From the NCBI GenBank assembly GCA_005223045.1, contig NJBM01000020.1, forward strand, positions 39,549 through 103,548: a stretch of DNA of 64,000 nucleotides. Reading direction: 5' to 3'. Positions 16,897 through 25,977 of the stretch are shown one piece after another; positions within the stretch are counted from its first letter, which is position 1, and each line of letters begins with the position of its first letter. The DNA comes from Planctomycetes bacterium B3_Pla (GTDB taxonomy: Bacteria; Planctomycetota; Phycisphaerae; Sedimentisphaerales; Anaerobacaceae). The notes beneath the pieces are model-generated. The model saw only the letters and a list, made by a program, of their open reading frames with translations. It was not told where the DNA came from and did no database searches. A program made the translations under genes and the position numbers.

Positions 16897-17523
16897 ATGG
16901 ATACAGCGGTCAGGATCGACCTTAACGCTTTGATTGAAAGCGGTCAGAAAATAATCGTAGAGCTGGGTTGCGGCCGGAAGAAGAAACAGGGCAGAATCGG
17001 TGTTGACAAGGTGGATTTACCCGGCGTGGACGTAGTGACCGACATGGAGGACGGCCTCGGATTTCTGCCGGACAACTCGGTTGACGAGATCCATTGCAGG
17101 AGTGTGCTTGAGCACGTACAAAACTTTGAGAATTTAATGCGGGATATCGTCAGAGTGCTTAAAAACAGCGGGCGGGCTTATGTTTTTGTTCCTCATTTCT
17201 CCAATCCGTACTATTATTCAGATTACACACACAAGAGATTCTTTGGCTTATACACTTTCTATTATTTTGTAGCTGAAGACAGGCAGTTGAAAAGGAAAGT
17301 CCCGAATTTCTACACGGACATAAGAATAAATGTCGTATCCCAAAGACTCGTGTTCAGGTCCCCATTCTGGCTCTCACGGCAGTTAAAGAAACCTCTGGGT
17401 TTCTTATTCAATTGCCACCGATCATTGCAGGAGTTTTACGAACAGCATCTGTGTTATGTTTTCCCGTGCCATGGAATAGAGGTGGTTTTTGCACCGGACA
17501 GGCCTCGACGTCGTCCGGTATAA
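16897..17523 (+). CDS. SAM-dependent methyltransferase
   Basis: About 208 residues with VELGCGRKKKQGRIGVD (motif I), VVTDMEDGLGFLPDNSVDEI and RSVLEHVQNFENLMRD, then a VFVPHFSNPYYYSDYTHK segment common to methyltransferases of carbohydrate loci. The frame opens with a TTG at 16873. I prefer the ATG at 16897 because GAGGAG at 16878-16883 lies upstream of it, although the spacing is long. It is the last gene of the glycan cluster on this strand; 139 bp without a gene follow. Confidence 0.78.
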   Translation: MDTAVRIDLNALIESGQKIIVELGCGRKKKQGRIGVDKVDLPGVDVVTDMEDGLGFLPDNSVDEIHCRSVLEHVQNFENLMRDIVRVLKNSGRAYVFVPHFSNPYYYSDYTHKRFFGLYTFYYFVAEDRQLKRKVPNFYTDIRINVVSQRLVFRSPFWLSRQLKKPLGFLFNCHRSLQEFYEQHLCYVFPCHGIEVVFAPDRPRRRPV

Positions 17524-17662
17524 GTGGCAGTGTTGCTTTGCCGGCACAGATTTGGTAATATGAGCCGGCCAATTCGGGGGAGCGTGGTGAAATCAATAAT
17601 TGATGGCGTATCCGGCGTCAAGGTATTGAACCATACACAATTTGTTAATGGATATCCGAATT

Positions 17663-20600
17663 ATGCGAAACTTTCTGTTTGGGCTGCTGCTTGCTGTTCT
17701 GCTCGCCCCTTCGACGCGCGCGGATGAAGAGGTCGAGAAGAAGGAAAAAACAAAACTCAGCGCCGATACCTTCAGCGGAATCAAATTGCGAAACATTGGC
17801 CCGGCCCTGATGTCGGGGCGCATTGCCGACGCGGCTATCGATCCGATCCAACCCAACACGTGGTACGTCGCAGCCGGTTCGGGCAACGTATGGAAAACTG
17901 TCAACGCCGGCACGACCTGGACTCCTATCTTCGACAAATACGGCTCTTATTCCGTCGGCTGTGTGACGATCGACCCTGCCGACCATCACGTCATTTGGGT
18001 CGGCACGGGTGAAAACGTCGGAGGGCGCCACGTCGGTTACGGCGACGGCGTTTACAAAAGCCTGGATGGCGGCAAGAGTTTCAAAAATGTGGGTCTCAAG
18101 GACAGCGAGCATATCTCCAGGATACTCGTGGATCCACGCAACTCCGACATCGTTTATGTTGCGTCCCAGGGTCCGCTTTGGTCCCCGGGAGGGCAGCGAG
18201 GGCTCTACAAATCCAGAGACGGCGGCCAGACATGGGAGCAGATTCTCTCGAAAGGGCCCTATACGGGAGTGACAGATGTCGTGTTCGATCCTCGCAATCC
18301 GGATGTACTTTATGCCGCGACGCATCAACGTCATCGCACCGTCTGGGCTTTGGTCAATGGCGGCCCTGAGTCGGGCATTCATAAGTCCGTCGATGGGGGC
18401 AAAAACTGGCGGCAATTGAAAAGCGGCTTGCCCGATGCGGACAAAGGCAAGATTGCCTTAGCTGTTTCTCCGATCAAGCCCGACGTGGTTTATGCCTCAA
18501 TCGAGCTGGCCGGGCGCAAAGGCGGTTTCTGGCGCTCGGAAAATGCCGGCCAAAGCTGGAGCAAGATGAGCGATTATATCAGCGGCGGCACCGGTCCGCA
18601 CTATTACCAGGAAATCTACTGCGATCCACACCGCTTCGACGTAGTCTATCAGGCGAATGTCCGGCTGGGACGCACCGAAGACGGCGGCAAGACCTGGCAC
18701 ACCGTCGAGAGCCGGTGGAAACACGTGGACAATCACGTCGTGGTCTTCCATCCCAGTGACCGTGATTTTCTGCTGGTCGGCTGCGACGGCGGGCTGTATC
18801 GCTCTTTCGACTACGGCGAAACGTTCCAATATTTCGCCAACCTTCCTCTGACTCAGTTCTATAAGGTGGACGTTGACTACGACGAGCCGTTCTACCATCT
18901 GGTGGGCGGCACCCAGGACAATGCCACGCAGTACGGCCCCGCGCGCACCGGCAACAGTTCCGGCATTCGCAACAGCGACTGGCGAGCGATAATCGGCGGC
19001 GACGGGCATGATTGCGCCATTGATCCCGAGGACCCGAATATAATTTACGGCGAATCGCAGCAGGGATATTTGAAACGCGTTGATCGGCGAACCGGCGAGG
19101 TGGTTGACATTCGTCCACGCCCGCCCAAGGGCGAAGAAGACCTGCGCTTCAACTGGGACTCCCCAATCCTCATTAGTCCTCATTCGGCGGCCCGCCTGTA
19201 TTATGGCTCGAAAAAACTGCACCGCAGCGACGACCACGGCGATTCCTGGACGACCATCAGCCCGGACCTGTCGCGAAACCGGGACCGCTACAAGCTCAAG
19301 CACATGGACAGGATCTGGAGCATTAATGCCGTGTATGATACCGCCGCCATGTCGCAATACGGCAACATCACCTCCATCTCCGAATCCCCTTTGCAGCAGG
19401 GACTCATTTACGTCGGCACGGACGACGGTCTTATCCAGGTGACCGAGGATGGCGGCCGGATATGGCGAAAGGTAGAGCGGATTTACGGCGTCCCCGAAGA
19501 AGCGTTCGTCAATGACATCAAGGCGGACCGCTATGATGCGAACGCAGTTTACGCCGTGCTTGACAATCACAAGACCGGAGATTTCAAACCCTACCTGGTC
19601 AAGAGCGAGGACCGCGGCGGGACCTGGCGCTCAATTACCGGGGATTTGCCCGAACGGCAGATTCTCTGGCGTTTCACACAGGATCACGTCAAGCCGGACC
19701 TGTATTTTATTGGCGCTGAATTCGGTCTCTATTTCAGTCTTGACGGAGGCGGAAAGTGGATCAAACTCAAGGGAAATGTTCCCACGATTTCCTTCCGGGA
19801 CATTGAGATACAGCGCCGCGAGAATGATTTGGTTGGCGCCTCATTCGGTCGCAGCTTCTTCGTATTAGACGACTATTCTTTCCTGCGCGAGATCGGCGAG
19901 AAGACGCTGGATGAAAATGAGTTCATTCTGTTCGGCGTGCGGAAAGCCCTGCTGCATGTCCCCGCCCGCGCTCTGGGCAGCGAGAAGGGAAGCCAGGGCG
20001 ATGGATTTTTCACCGCACCCAATCCCCCGTCCGGTGCGGTCTTCACCTACCACCTAAAGGACTCGCTGAAGACTCTAAAGGAGGCCCGCCGTGAAAAAGA
20101 AGGCAAGATCAAAAAGCAGAGCGGCGATAACCCATATCCAGGATGGGATGCGCTGAAGGAGGAACAGCGCGAGGAAAGTCCGCTCATTACCTTTGTTATC
20201 AAAGACGCCAATGGCAACGTAGTGAATCGTGTCACAGGACCGACGTCGGCCGGCTTCCATCGCGTGAGCTGGAACCTGCGTTATGCGTCCTTGTCATCTA
20301 CCGGCGGCAGCGGACCTTTTGTTATGCCGGGAAGATACACGGTAGCCGCCGAGGAACGCGTCCGGGACGAGGTCGCGCCTCTCGGCAGTCCGCAAACAGT
20401 CAGGGTCGAAATCATGCTCGCCCCATCCTTGCCTGCGCGCAGCCGTGATGCTATTCTCCAATTCTACATGACCGCCGGCGAGCTGCAGCGGACGATTCGC
20501 GGCACAGTGAGCAAAGTGAACGAAGCTCTGGACCAGTTGGCCAAAATCAAGCAAACGCTAAAGGGGGCAGCCAGAGGCAGCGGACAATTACTCGAACAAG

Positions 20601-20914
20601 CCCGAACATTGGAGCTGAAGTTGAAAGACAGCAGCGAGTCGCTGGCCGGCAGGGGCGCCAAAAGACAGTATAGCGAACCGGACCGTATCTCCATCCTCAA
20701 TCGCGTCAATTGGGCAATGAACGGCGCCGGATCGATCCACGGCCCGACAAAGACGCATCGGCAGGATTACGAGATTGCAAAAGAAGAATTCGAAGCGGTC
20801 CTTGGCCCGGTGAAAAAACTGATCGAAGTGGATTTCGTGAAATTGCAAAAGGATATGGAAGCCGCCGGTCTGCCCTGGACGCCAGGCCGGCCAATTCCGA
20901 CGTTGAAACAATAG
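17663..20914 (+). CDS. secreted BNR/Asp-box repeat (sortilin/VPS10-like) protein
   Basis: A large exported protein of 1083 residues with a clear signal peptide (MRNFLFGLLLAVLLAPSTRA). The body is a beta-propeller: at least ten Asp-box motifs of the S-x-D-x-G-x-x-W type are visible, including SRDGGQTW, SVDGGKNW, TEDGGKTW, SDDHGDSW and SEDRGGTW. A propeller-external domain near 800-890 (FTYHLKDSLKT, HRVSWNLRY) and a helical, coiled-coil-like C-terminus follow. Proteins with this layout are often annotated as glycosyl hydrolases, but sialidase catalytic residues cannot be confirmed by eye. Upstream ATG and TTG codons at 17648 and 17642 are alternative starts. It may bind or cleave glycans at the cell surface. 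Gene ends 46 bp from a convergent gene. Confidence 0.85.
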   Translation: MRNFLFGLLLAVLLAPSTRADEEVEKKEKTKLSADTFSGIKLRNIGPALMSGRIADAAIDPIQPNTWYVAAGSGNVWKTVNAGTTWTPIFDKYGSYSVGCVTIDPADHHVIWVGTGENVGGRHVGYGDGVYKSLDGGKSFKNVGLKDSEHISRILVDPRNSDIVYVASQGPLWSPGGQRGLYKSRDGGQTWEQILSKGPYTGVTDVVFDPRNPDVLYAATHQRHRTVWALVNGGPESGIHKSVDGGKNWRQLKSGLPDADKGKIALAVSPIKPDVVYASIELAGRKGGFWRSENAGQSWSKMSDYISGGTGPHYYQEIYCDPHRFDVVYQANVRLGRTEDGGKTWHTVESRWKHVDNHVVVFHPSDRDFLLVGCDGGLYRSFDYGETFQYFANLPLTQFYKVDVDYDEPFYHLVGGTQDNATQYGPARTGNSSGIRNSDWRAIIGGDGHDCAIDPEDPNIIYGESQQGYLKRVDRRTGEVVDIRPRPPKGEEDLRFNWDSPILISPHSAARLYYGSKKLHRSDDHGDSWTTISPDLSRNRDRYKLKHMDRIWSINAVYDTAAMSQYGNITSISESPLQQGLIYVGTDDGLIQVTEDGGRIWRKVERIYGVPEEAFVNDIKADRYDANAVYAVLDNHKTGDFKPYLVKSEDRGGTWRSITGDLPERQILWRFTQDHVKPDLYFIGAEFGLYFSLDGGGKWIKLKGNVPTISFRDIEIQRRENDLVGASFGRSFFVLDDYSFLREIGEKTLDENEFILFGVRKALLHVPARALGSEKGSQGDGFFTAPNPPSGAVFTYHLKDSLKTLKEARREKEGKIKKQSGDNPYPGWDALKEEQREESPLITFVIKDANGNVVNRVTGPTSAGFHRVSWNLRYASLSSTGGSGPFVMPGRYTVAAEERVRDEVAPLGSPQTVRVEIMLAPSLPARSRDAILQFYMTAGELQRTIRGTVSKVNEALDQLAKIKQTLKGAARGSGQLLEQARTLELKLKDSSESLAGRGAKRQYSEPDRISILNRVNWAMNGAGSIHGPTKTHRQDYEIAKEEFEAVLGPVKKLIEVDFVKLQKDMEAAGLPWTPGRPIPTLKQ

Positions 20915-20960
20915 GACGCAAAGATATACTCTGTGGAAGATAATATATGACAAGCCAGAA

Positions 20961-22613
20961 TCACGGCTGAGGGGACTCGTTCTCAAACCAGTCTTTTCTG
21001 CTTAGCCGGCTATTTGTTTTCGCAATTATTTTTTGCGCCCATCCGGCGTAACGCTTCTGAACGGAGGGATTCATGCTGAGATAAGTCCTGAAGAACCTCA
21101 AACGATCGGTATTGCTGATGCCGCGCACAATCATATTCACCTGCACAAGGTTCTTCAAACGCAATCTGGAGGGTAACCGGTAGAACTTTCTCGTTCGTTC
21201 GTTGTCGATGAAGAAGAAGCGCCATTTGCGTCCTTCTTTCACGACCAAAACGTTGCCGAGGCGAAGGTCTCCGTGAAAAATGCCCCTGGCGTGCAGTCGG
21301 CCCACGGTTTGGGCAAAGGCCTCAATCAAACCGCGTTTGCGAATCAACGCATCCCCGCCGGAGCCCCGGCAGATGTCCGTGAGAACCTGCATCATTGACC
21401 CGGTATTCTCAACATCCTCGGTCAGGAGGGAATTGTCAACACAAAACGGACCGAGACGGCGTTCAAAAAGTCCTATGACGGCTGGAGCGTCAAAGCCGTT
21501 CCGTTGGAGCATCAAAGAGGCATTATACGCCCGCCTGGCCCGATTCGGGCGAAAGATATGCTTGACAAAATCCAACGTTGAACGAGTAAGGTACCGCTTG
21601 AGGTAAAACGGATGGTTTGTGCCGTCAAAAGAAACGTTGCATCTGAACACACGCGTTTGATCTGACGACAGCACCCTGGTAAATCTACTATGGCCATCGG
21701 AAGAATCACTTGGCGAAAGCAAATTTCCAATCTCATTCATGGGGAAGTTCTTGCGAATTCGGACCGTCCAATTATCGATCCGCGTCTGCTCAAAATCGTC
21801 CATAAACTTCCCGTTAGAGACCGCCGTGCTTAAAATCAGCTCCAGACAATGCCGGTACAATTTCGGTGAGACGCTTGTTTTGCGCAGAAATCGCTCCATG
21901 TCTTTCGTTCGCTTGTTTCTGTACAGCAACATGTGCCTATGCACCAACATTCCGTCAAGATCCGTCAGAACAGGTCCGTTTTGAGTTATCAACAGATTCG
22001 TATGTTTCAGATCGCCGTGAGTTATGTGATGTCTCCACAGTTTATCGAGAAGCTCCACGACCTGCCGGATTGCGTCCAGCCGTTGCGGCTCGGCAATGGT
22101 TTCTTCTCGAATGAAGTTATACAGCATTTGCCCTTCGACATATTCGGTTACAAGATAGGATTGCCAGACAAGCGATGCTTTGTGATGTTCGATGTACGCC
22201 AGCGGTTTCGGGGTGGCGATGTTCAGCGCTTCGAGGCGATGCGCGTGCAGCCACGCCTTGCGGGCGCGAGACTTCTTTATCGTGTGACGCAGCGAATGGA
22301 TGAGCCCCTTATGGTTATAGCGTTTGACCACCACATCCCTGCCGTTCCAGGATATTCGGGAGACGTGACAGGTGTCGCCGCCTTTGATGGTCTGCCCGGC
22401 ATTCGTTAGTGCTTCTATCTGCTCTATCAGATCATGAGGCTTCCGCCCGGCATAGAAACCGCTGGAAAACTCGGCCACGTACCGGCTGGTATTGGTTTGC
22501 AGATTTCCCTTGCGCATCGGCAGATACTTTTCGAGCCCACGGCTTGCAAGCGAATCTGCGCGTTTGCCCGGATGGGTGCGTCTTGCGAACAGTTGAAAAG
22601 AAGATTTAGGCAT
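20961..22613 (-). CDS. two-domain lipopolysaccharide (Kdo/WaaP-like) kinase family protein
   Basis: A 550-residue protein containing two protein-kinase-like domains in tandem, both resembling the Kdo kinase/WaaP family that phosphorylates LPS core sugars. Domain 1 has the ATP-site Lys in VVVKRY (K97), catalytic loop HGDLKHTN (199-206) and metal motif DLD (218-220). Domain 2 repeats this with YLKRY (K339), HGDLRLGN (447-454) and IDNE (469-472). Single-domain versions are the norm. The start is uncertain; an internal ATG at residue 33 is possible. The gene lies 45 bp after lpxI on the same strand, so a role in LPS core or lipid A phosphorylation is plausible. A protein-kinase role cannot be excluded. 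Confidence 0.8.
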   Translation of the reverse strand: MPKSSFQLFARRTHPGKRADSLASRGLEKYLPMRKGNLQTNTSRYVAEFSSGFYAGRKPHDLIEQIEALTNAGQTIKGGDTCHVSRISWNGRDVVVKRYNHKGLIHSLRHTIKKSRARKAWLHAHRLEALNIATPKPLAYIEHHKASLVWQSYLVTEYVEGQMLYNFIREETIAEPQRLDAIRQVVELLDKLWRHHITHGDLKHTNLLITQNGPVLTDLDGMLVHRHMLLYRNKRTKDMERFLRKTSVSPKLYRHCLELILSTAVSNGKFMDDFEQTRIDNWTVRIRKNFPMNEIGNLLSPSDSSDGHSRFTRVLSSDQTRVFRCNVSFDGTNHPFYLKRYLTRSTLDFVKHIFRPNRARRAYNASLMLQRNGFDAPAVIGLFERRLGPFCVDNSLLTEDVENTGSMMQVLTDICRGSGGDALIRKRGLIEAFAQTVGRLHARGIFHGDLRLGNVLVVKEGRKWRFFFIDNERTRKFYRLPSRLRLKNLVQVNMIVRGISNTDRLRFFRTYLSMNPSVQKRYAGWAQKIIAKTNSRLSRKDWFENESPQP

Positions 22614-22658
22614 ACGATCCCGGTTTTAGTGCACTTAGTCCGACGAAATCATGACAAC

Positions 22659-23645
22659 TCACCGACCAAGGATAGCAATTCCTAATTTTTTTGCAAGCCC
22701 TATCGTCTGGGATTTGTCGATGATTATTGTTTTATCCGCCTCAACGACCAGGCATTTGCCACCGTTTTCAGAAAGACTTCTAATGGTATCAGGCCCCACG
22801 CACGGCACGTCAAATCGCATGTCCTGCTGTGGTTTGGAAGCCTTGATCAACGTCCAGCCGCCTGATTCGCAGAGCCGGCCCGCTCTCTCGATCATTGCGG
22901 CGGTACCTTCTATTGCCTCGACGGCGATGACTTCCTTTTCTTTTACCGCAATCGCCTGGCCTATGTCCAGCTCACCGAGCCTTTTGACTTTTTCCCAGCC
23001 GAATTCGATATCACCTTCAACCGACGGGCGTATTTGCCTGCCCGTCATCACGCCGGCCGACGCCAGATGTTCTTTGCAATACATGATTGAATTCTCCAAT
23101 ATTATCCCTCCAGTGGCCAGCTCATCGGCCACTGCGCACAAAAATGAGTCTGCTTGTTTGGTTTTTCCGCGCAGCCGCCAGTAATATATCCTGAATGCCC
23201 GCCAATCGGGTCGATACTGCACGATTCGCCAGGGGGTGTAGAGGCGTCCTTTGGAAACTCGGCCAACCATGATTGTCCCGATTACACCATGTTTTCTGAG
23301 CTTGCGTATCCAGGTCCCGGGCCGAGCGATCGCGACCCTGTGGAACACATCGACCTTATCAGCCAGGCTGCGCTCGTAGGTTTCCCCCAGGCCGACGCAT
23401 ATTACTCTTAATCCAGCTTTCCTGGCACCCGCCGCCACAAGAAAGGGCAGTCTGCCCTCTCCGGCAATTAAGCCGAGCACGTCTCGTGACTCGTATTTTG
23501 TGTCTTGTGCTTCGTTCAAACAACTGTTCCGCTCTAAAACCGATAGAAGCGTTGAAAGCGCGTTCTTCAACGTTTGTTGCTCGATATTTGAATCCGGCGA
23601 ACCACACCCGATAATTCGTCCCGCCGGTCGTCGGCTATGGATCAT
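22659..23645 (-). CDS. lpxI: UDP-2,3-diacylglucosamine pyrophosphatase LpxI
   Basis: The family hydrolyses UDP-2,3-diacylglucosamine to lipid X and UMP in lipid A synthesis, the alternative to LpxH. The LpxI/DUF1009 core starts at residue 57 with LGLIAGEGRLPFLVA. It continues with HGVIGTIMVGRVSK, GGIILENSIMY and GTAAMIERAG, ending FDVPCVGPDTI and a VVEADKTI segment. The start codon overlaps the lpxD stop as ATGA, which supports the long version. That version has about 55 N-terminal residues not found in usual LpxI (about 270-280 residues). Order lpxD-lpxI-kinase implies one transcript. Confidence 0.9.
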   Translation of the reverse strand: MIHSRRPAGRIIGCGSPDSNIEQQTLKNALSTLLSVLERNSCLNEAQDTKYESRDVLGLIAGEGRLPFLVAAGARKAGLRVICVGLGETYERSLADKVDVFHRVAIARPGTWIRKLRKHGVIGTIMVGRVSKGRLYTPWRIVQYRPDWRAFRIYYWRLRGKTKQADSFLCAVADELATGGIILENSIMYCKEHLASAGVMTGRQIRPSVEGDIEFGWEKVKRLGELDIGQAIAVKEKEVIAVEAIEGTAAMIERAGRLCESGGWTLIKASKPQQDMRFDVPCVGPDTIRSLSENGGKCLVVEADKTIIIDKSQTIGLAKKLGIAILGR

Positions 23646-24715
23646 GCCTCGCCGTCCGGCCCGGCCTGCTCTTCGGAATCAGGCTCCACAGGTGAGGTGA
23701 TTCGCTTGATCTGACTCTGAAGGTCTCGAATGCTCTGCCGCATTTCAGGCAGGTTTTGTATCATGCTGTACGCTCGCCTGCCCATGTTCGCCTCGACGGC
23801 GGGAGCCCCCAGAACCACCTTGTTGTCCGGAACGTTGTTGATAACACCTGCCTGTGCGGCAATCGTCACGTTGTTTCCGATATTGATGTGACCGACTATG
23901 CCGCCCTGTCCGCCGATCGTGCAATGATGGCCAATATTGGTCGAGCCGGCGATTCCAACCTGAGCCACAAGCAAACAGTGCGGGCCAATTCTGGTGCCGT
24001 GACCTATCGTCACCGAATCGCCTATTTTGCTGCCGTGGCCTATTACAGTGTCACTGAGCGTGCCCCCTTCAATCCCACAGCAGGCGCCAATTTCAACGTC
24101 ATCTTCTATCACCACACCGCCAATTTGCGGTATCTTGTGGTGTACGCCCTTATGCGTCGCGTAACCGAAGCCGTCTTCGCCGATAGTTGAATTGGCGTTG
24201 ATAATTACATGGTTGCCTATTTTACAGCCCTCGTAAACGGCAACATTGGGATATATCACACTGTCACTGCCAATCTGCACACCTCGTCCGATATATGCAC
24301 CCGGATAGATTATGCACCCGTCCTTGATTCTTGCTTTGTCCTCTATCACCGCAAAGTCATGGACATGACAGTCGGCGCCGATTTTCGCAGTGTCGGAAAT
24401 CGAAGCCTTCGGGCTGATCCCCATCTTTTTGTGCTTGCGATGCCCGTGGAGCAGCACCATTACCTGCATAAAGGCATAGTAAGGGTCCTCAGCTATCAAA
24501 AGGGGGACCGTGGCGCTGGGGGCTTCTTTACCTATGATCGCCGCACTTGCCTTGGTCGAGCGTAGTTGCTTTTCATATTTGCGGTTGGTCAAAAAGCTGA
24601 TATCACCCTCTTGTGCCCGGCCAAGCGTCGAGGCCGATCTGATTTTTACATCAGGGTCGCCGTAAACCCGCCCTCCCACGTATTCGGCTAACTCACCTAA
24701 AGTTCTTTCCTGCAT
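23642..24715 (-). CDS. lpxD: UDP-3-O-(3-hydroxyacyl)glucosamine N-acyltransferase LpxD
   Basis: Adds the second 3-hydroxyacyl chain in lipid A synthesis, as a cytoplasmic trimer. The N-terminal uridine-binding domain is visible (LGELAEYVGGRVYGD, GDISFLTNRKYEKQL). A left-handed beta-helix of hexapeptide repeats follows, including IGEDGFGYATH, EIGACCGIEGGTLSD and VTIGHGTRIGPH, then a C-terminal helical tail (RDLQSQIKRI). The length of 357 residues fits the family. A good promoter lies at 24794-24821. Its stop overlaps the lpxI start by 4 nt. Confidence 0.93.
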   Translation of the reverse strand: MQERTLGELAEYVGGRVYGDPDVKIRSASTLGRAQEGDISFLTNRKYEKQLRSTKASAAIIGKEAPSATVPLLIAEDPYYAFMQVMVLLHGHRKHKKMGISPKASISDTAKIGADCHVHDFAVIEDKARIKDGCIIYPGAYIGRGVQIGSDSVIYPNVAVYEGCKIGNHVIINANSTIGEDGFGYATHKGVHHKIPQIGGVVIEDDVEIGACCGIEGGTLSDTVIGHGSKIGDSVTIGHGTRIGPHCLLVAQVGIAGSTNIGHHCTIGGQGGIVGHINIGNNVTIAAQAGVINNVPDNKVVLGAPAVEANMGRRAYSMIQNLPEMRQSIRDLQSQIKRITSPVEPDSEEQAGPDGEA

Positions 24716-24793
24716 TCAAACACCTCAGCAAAAAGTCTGCTACGTACGGTATCGTGCTTTTCCGCAAATCACCGGGCAACACATGATTCGGGC

Positions 24794-24821
24794 ATTATAA
24801 CAAAAACCCGGACGTGGTCAA
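24794..24821 (-). promoter_or_regulatory. sigma-70-type promoter for lpxD-lpxI
   Basis: On the minus strand TTGACC (24816-24821) and TATAAT (24794-24799) are separated by 16 bp. Transcription would begin near 24787, giving a leader of about 70 nt before lpxD. This is one of the clearest promoter matches in the window. The rest of the 208-bp gap between lpxD and the GT9 gene shows no gene. Confidence 0.65.
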
Positions 24822-24923
24822 CTATTGCCTCGGCGTAAAACAGAACCGGGTATTGCGCTCGATATGGCAGCTCCACCCGTCAGAAAACGCCTCACATTTA
24901 TAGCCGCCGACTCGATACGGGCA

Positions 24924-25976
24924 TTATGCCGTCAAGGCATCCAACAGCGTTCGCTGTAGTTTTGGCGAGGGCTTCTCTGCAAAAGTCTCCTCGCTGTCGA
25001 TAAATACCGTTACAGCCGGCCCGAGCGGTTCGTAGAAAGCCGGATTCGTAGGTCCGAAAACGGCCAACGTCTTGATGCCCAATGCCGCGGCCAGATGCGT
25101 GATCCCGCTGTCGTTGCCGACGAAGCCGTCCGAACAGCTCAACAAACCCAGCACCCGGATCAAAGACAAATCCGTCAGACATGGCACCACGCTGTTTATC
25201 TTATTTATCGCAGCACCGCTGAATCTTTCCCGCTCAGCCGGCCCTAACAGGAACACAACTTCTATACCTTTCGAGGCAAGACCTGTGGCCACGGCCAGAA
25301 AGTTCTCTATGTACCAGCATTTTTGTTGCCCACCGCTGCCAGGGTGAATAACTACGAGCGTTCTGCCGGAGCCAAGGCCTGCTTCTTTGAGTATTTCTCT
25401 GCCGGTGTTGACGTCGGCTTTGGTGGTTTTTACCAAGCAGTCGTTGGCTCGAGGACGCTCAGATGATGCAGCCAGGCCGGTTCGTTCGATGAATTGCCGA
25501 ACGTAGAAGTCAGCCACATGTTCGGGGCGGTCTTCGGGCGGCTTCATAGAGAACGTTATGACTTCCGCACTGTGACTGCAAGTGGCCGTGTATATCAGGT
25601 TCTGTTCAAAACTGCTCTCCGGCTCACCCATGAATGTCACAATCCAGGCATAGTCTGAAAAAGCGTTTATCAAAGAATCTCTATCCTTGAGTTCAAATGA
25701 TTGCGGCTCAGTAAACAGCCGGTACAGATTCATAGAGTCCATCGAACGAACACCGTCGATGCAGGACCTGCCCGGCAGGAAACCAATGTATTCGGTATGG
25801 CCAAGGACATCGATCCCGCCCAATCGCAGCGATTTCTTCACAAACGCGGCCAGCGGCAGCGTCAATATGCAGTCTCCGATTGCCCCCGGCTGTAATATCA
25901 GCCCTCGCAGGGTATTGCGCGCAGCTTCAGCACCCTTTTCTCGCAGCAAGTCTAAAATGTTGTCATTTGTCTGCAT
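24924..25976 (-). CDS. glycosyltransferase family 9 (heptosyltransferase-like)
   Basis: A GT-B fold enzyme of the ADP-heptose:LPS heptosyltransferase family (350 residues), which builds the LPS inner core on the cytoplasmic face of the inner membrane. The N-terminus has LILQPGAIGDCILTLPL, the usual GxxGD acceptor loop. The C-terminal domain has IHPGSGGQQKCW and the donor motif GNDSGITHLAAALG, then FGPTNPAFYEPLG. The ATG sits one base after the stop of the upstream FG-GAP gene, indicating coupled translation. The sugar donor cannot be deduced. A second GT9 gene is at 49147. Confidence 0.88.
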   Translation of the reverse strand: MQTNDNILDLLREKGAEAARNTLRGLILQPGAIGDCILTLPLAAFVKKSLRLGGIDVLGHTEYIGFLPGRSCIDGVRSMDSMNLYRLFTEPQSFELKDRDSLINAFSDYAWIVTFMGEPESSFEQNLIYTATCSHSAEVITFSMKPPEDRPEHVADFYVRQFIERTGLAASSERPRANDCLVKTTKADVNTGREILKEAGLGSGRTLVVIHPGSGGQQKCWYIENFLAVATGLASKGIEVVFLLGPAERERFSGAAINKINSVVPCLTDLSLIRVLGLLSCSDGFVGNDSGITHLAAALGIKTLAVFGPTNPAFYEPLGPAVTVFIDSEETFAEKPSPKLQRTLLDALTA

Positions 25977-25977
25977 A

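Noticed and set aside
18497..19570. 357-codon minus-strand open frame
   Set aside because: Antisense shadow of the BNR protein gene with no domain or ribosome site.
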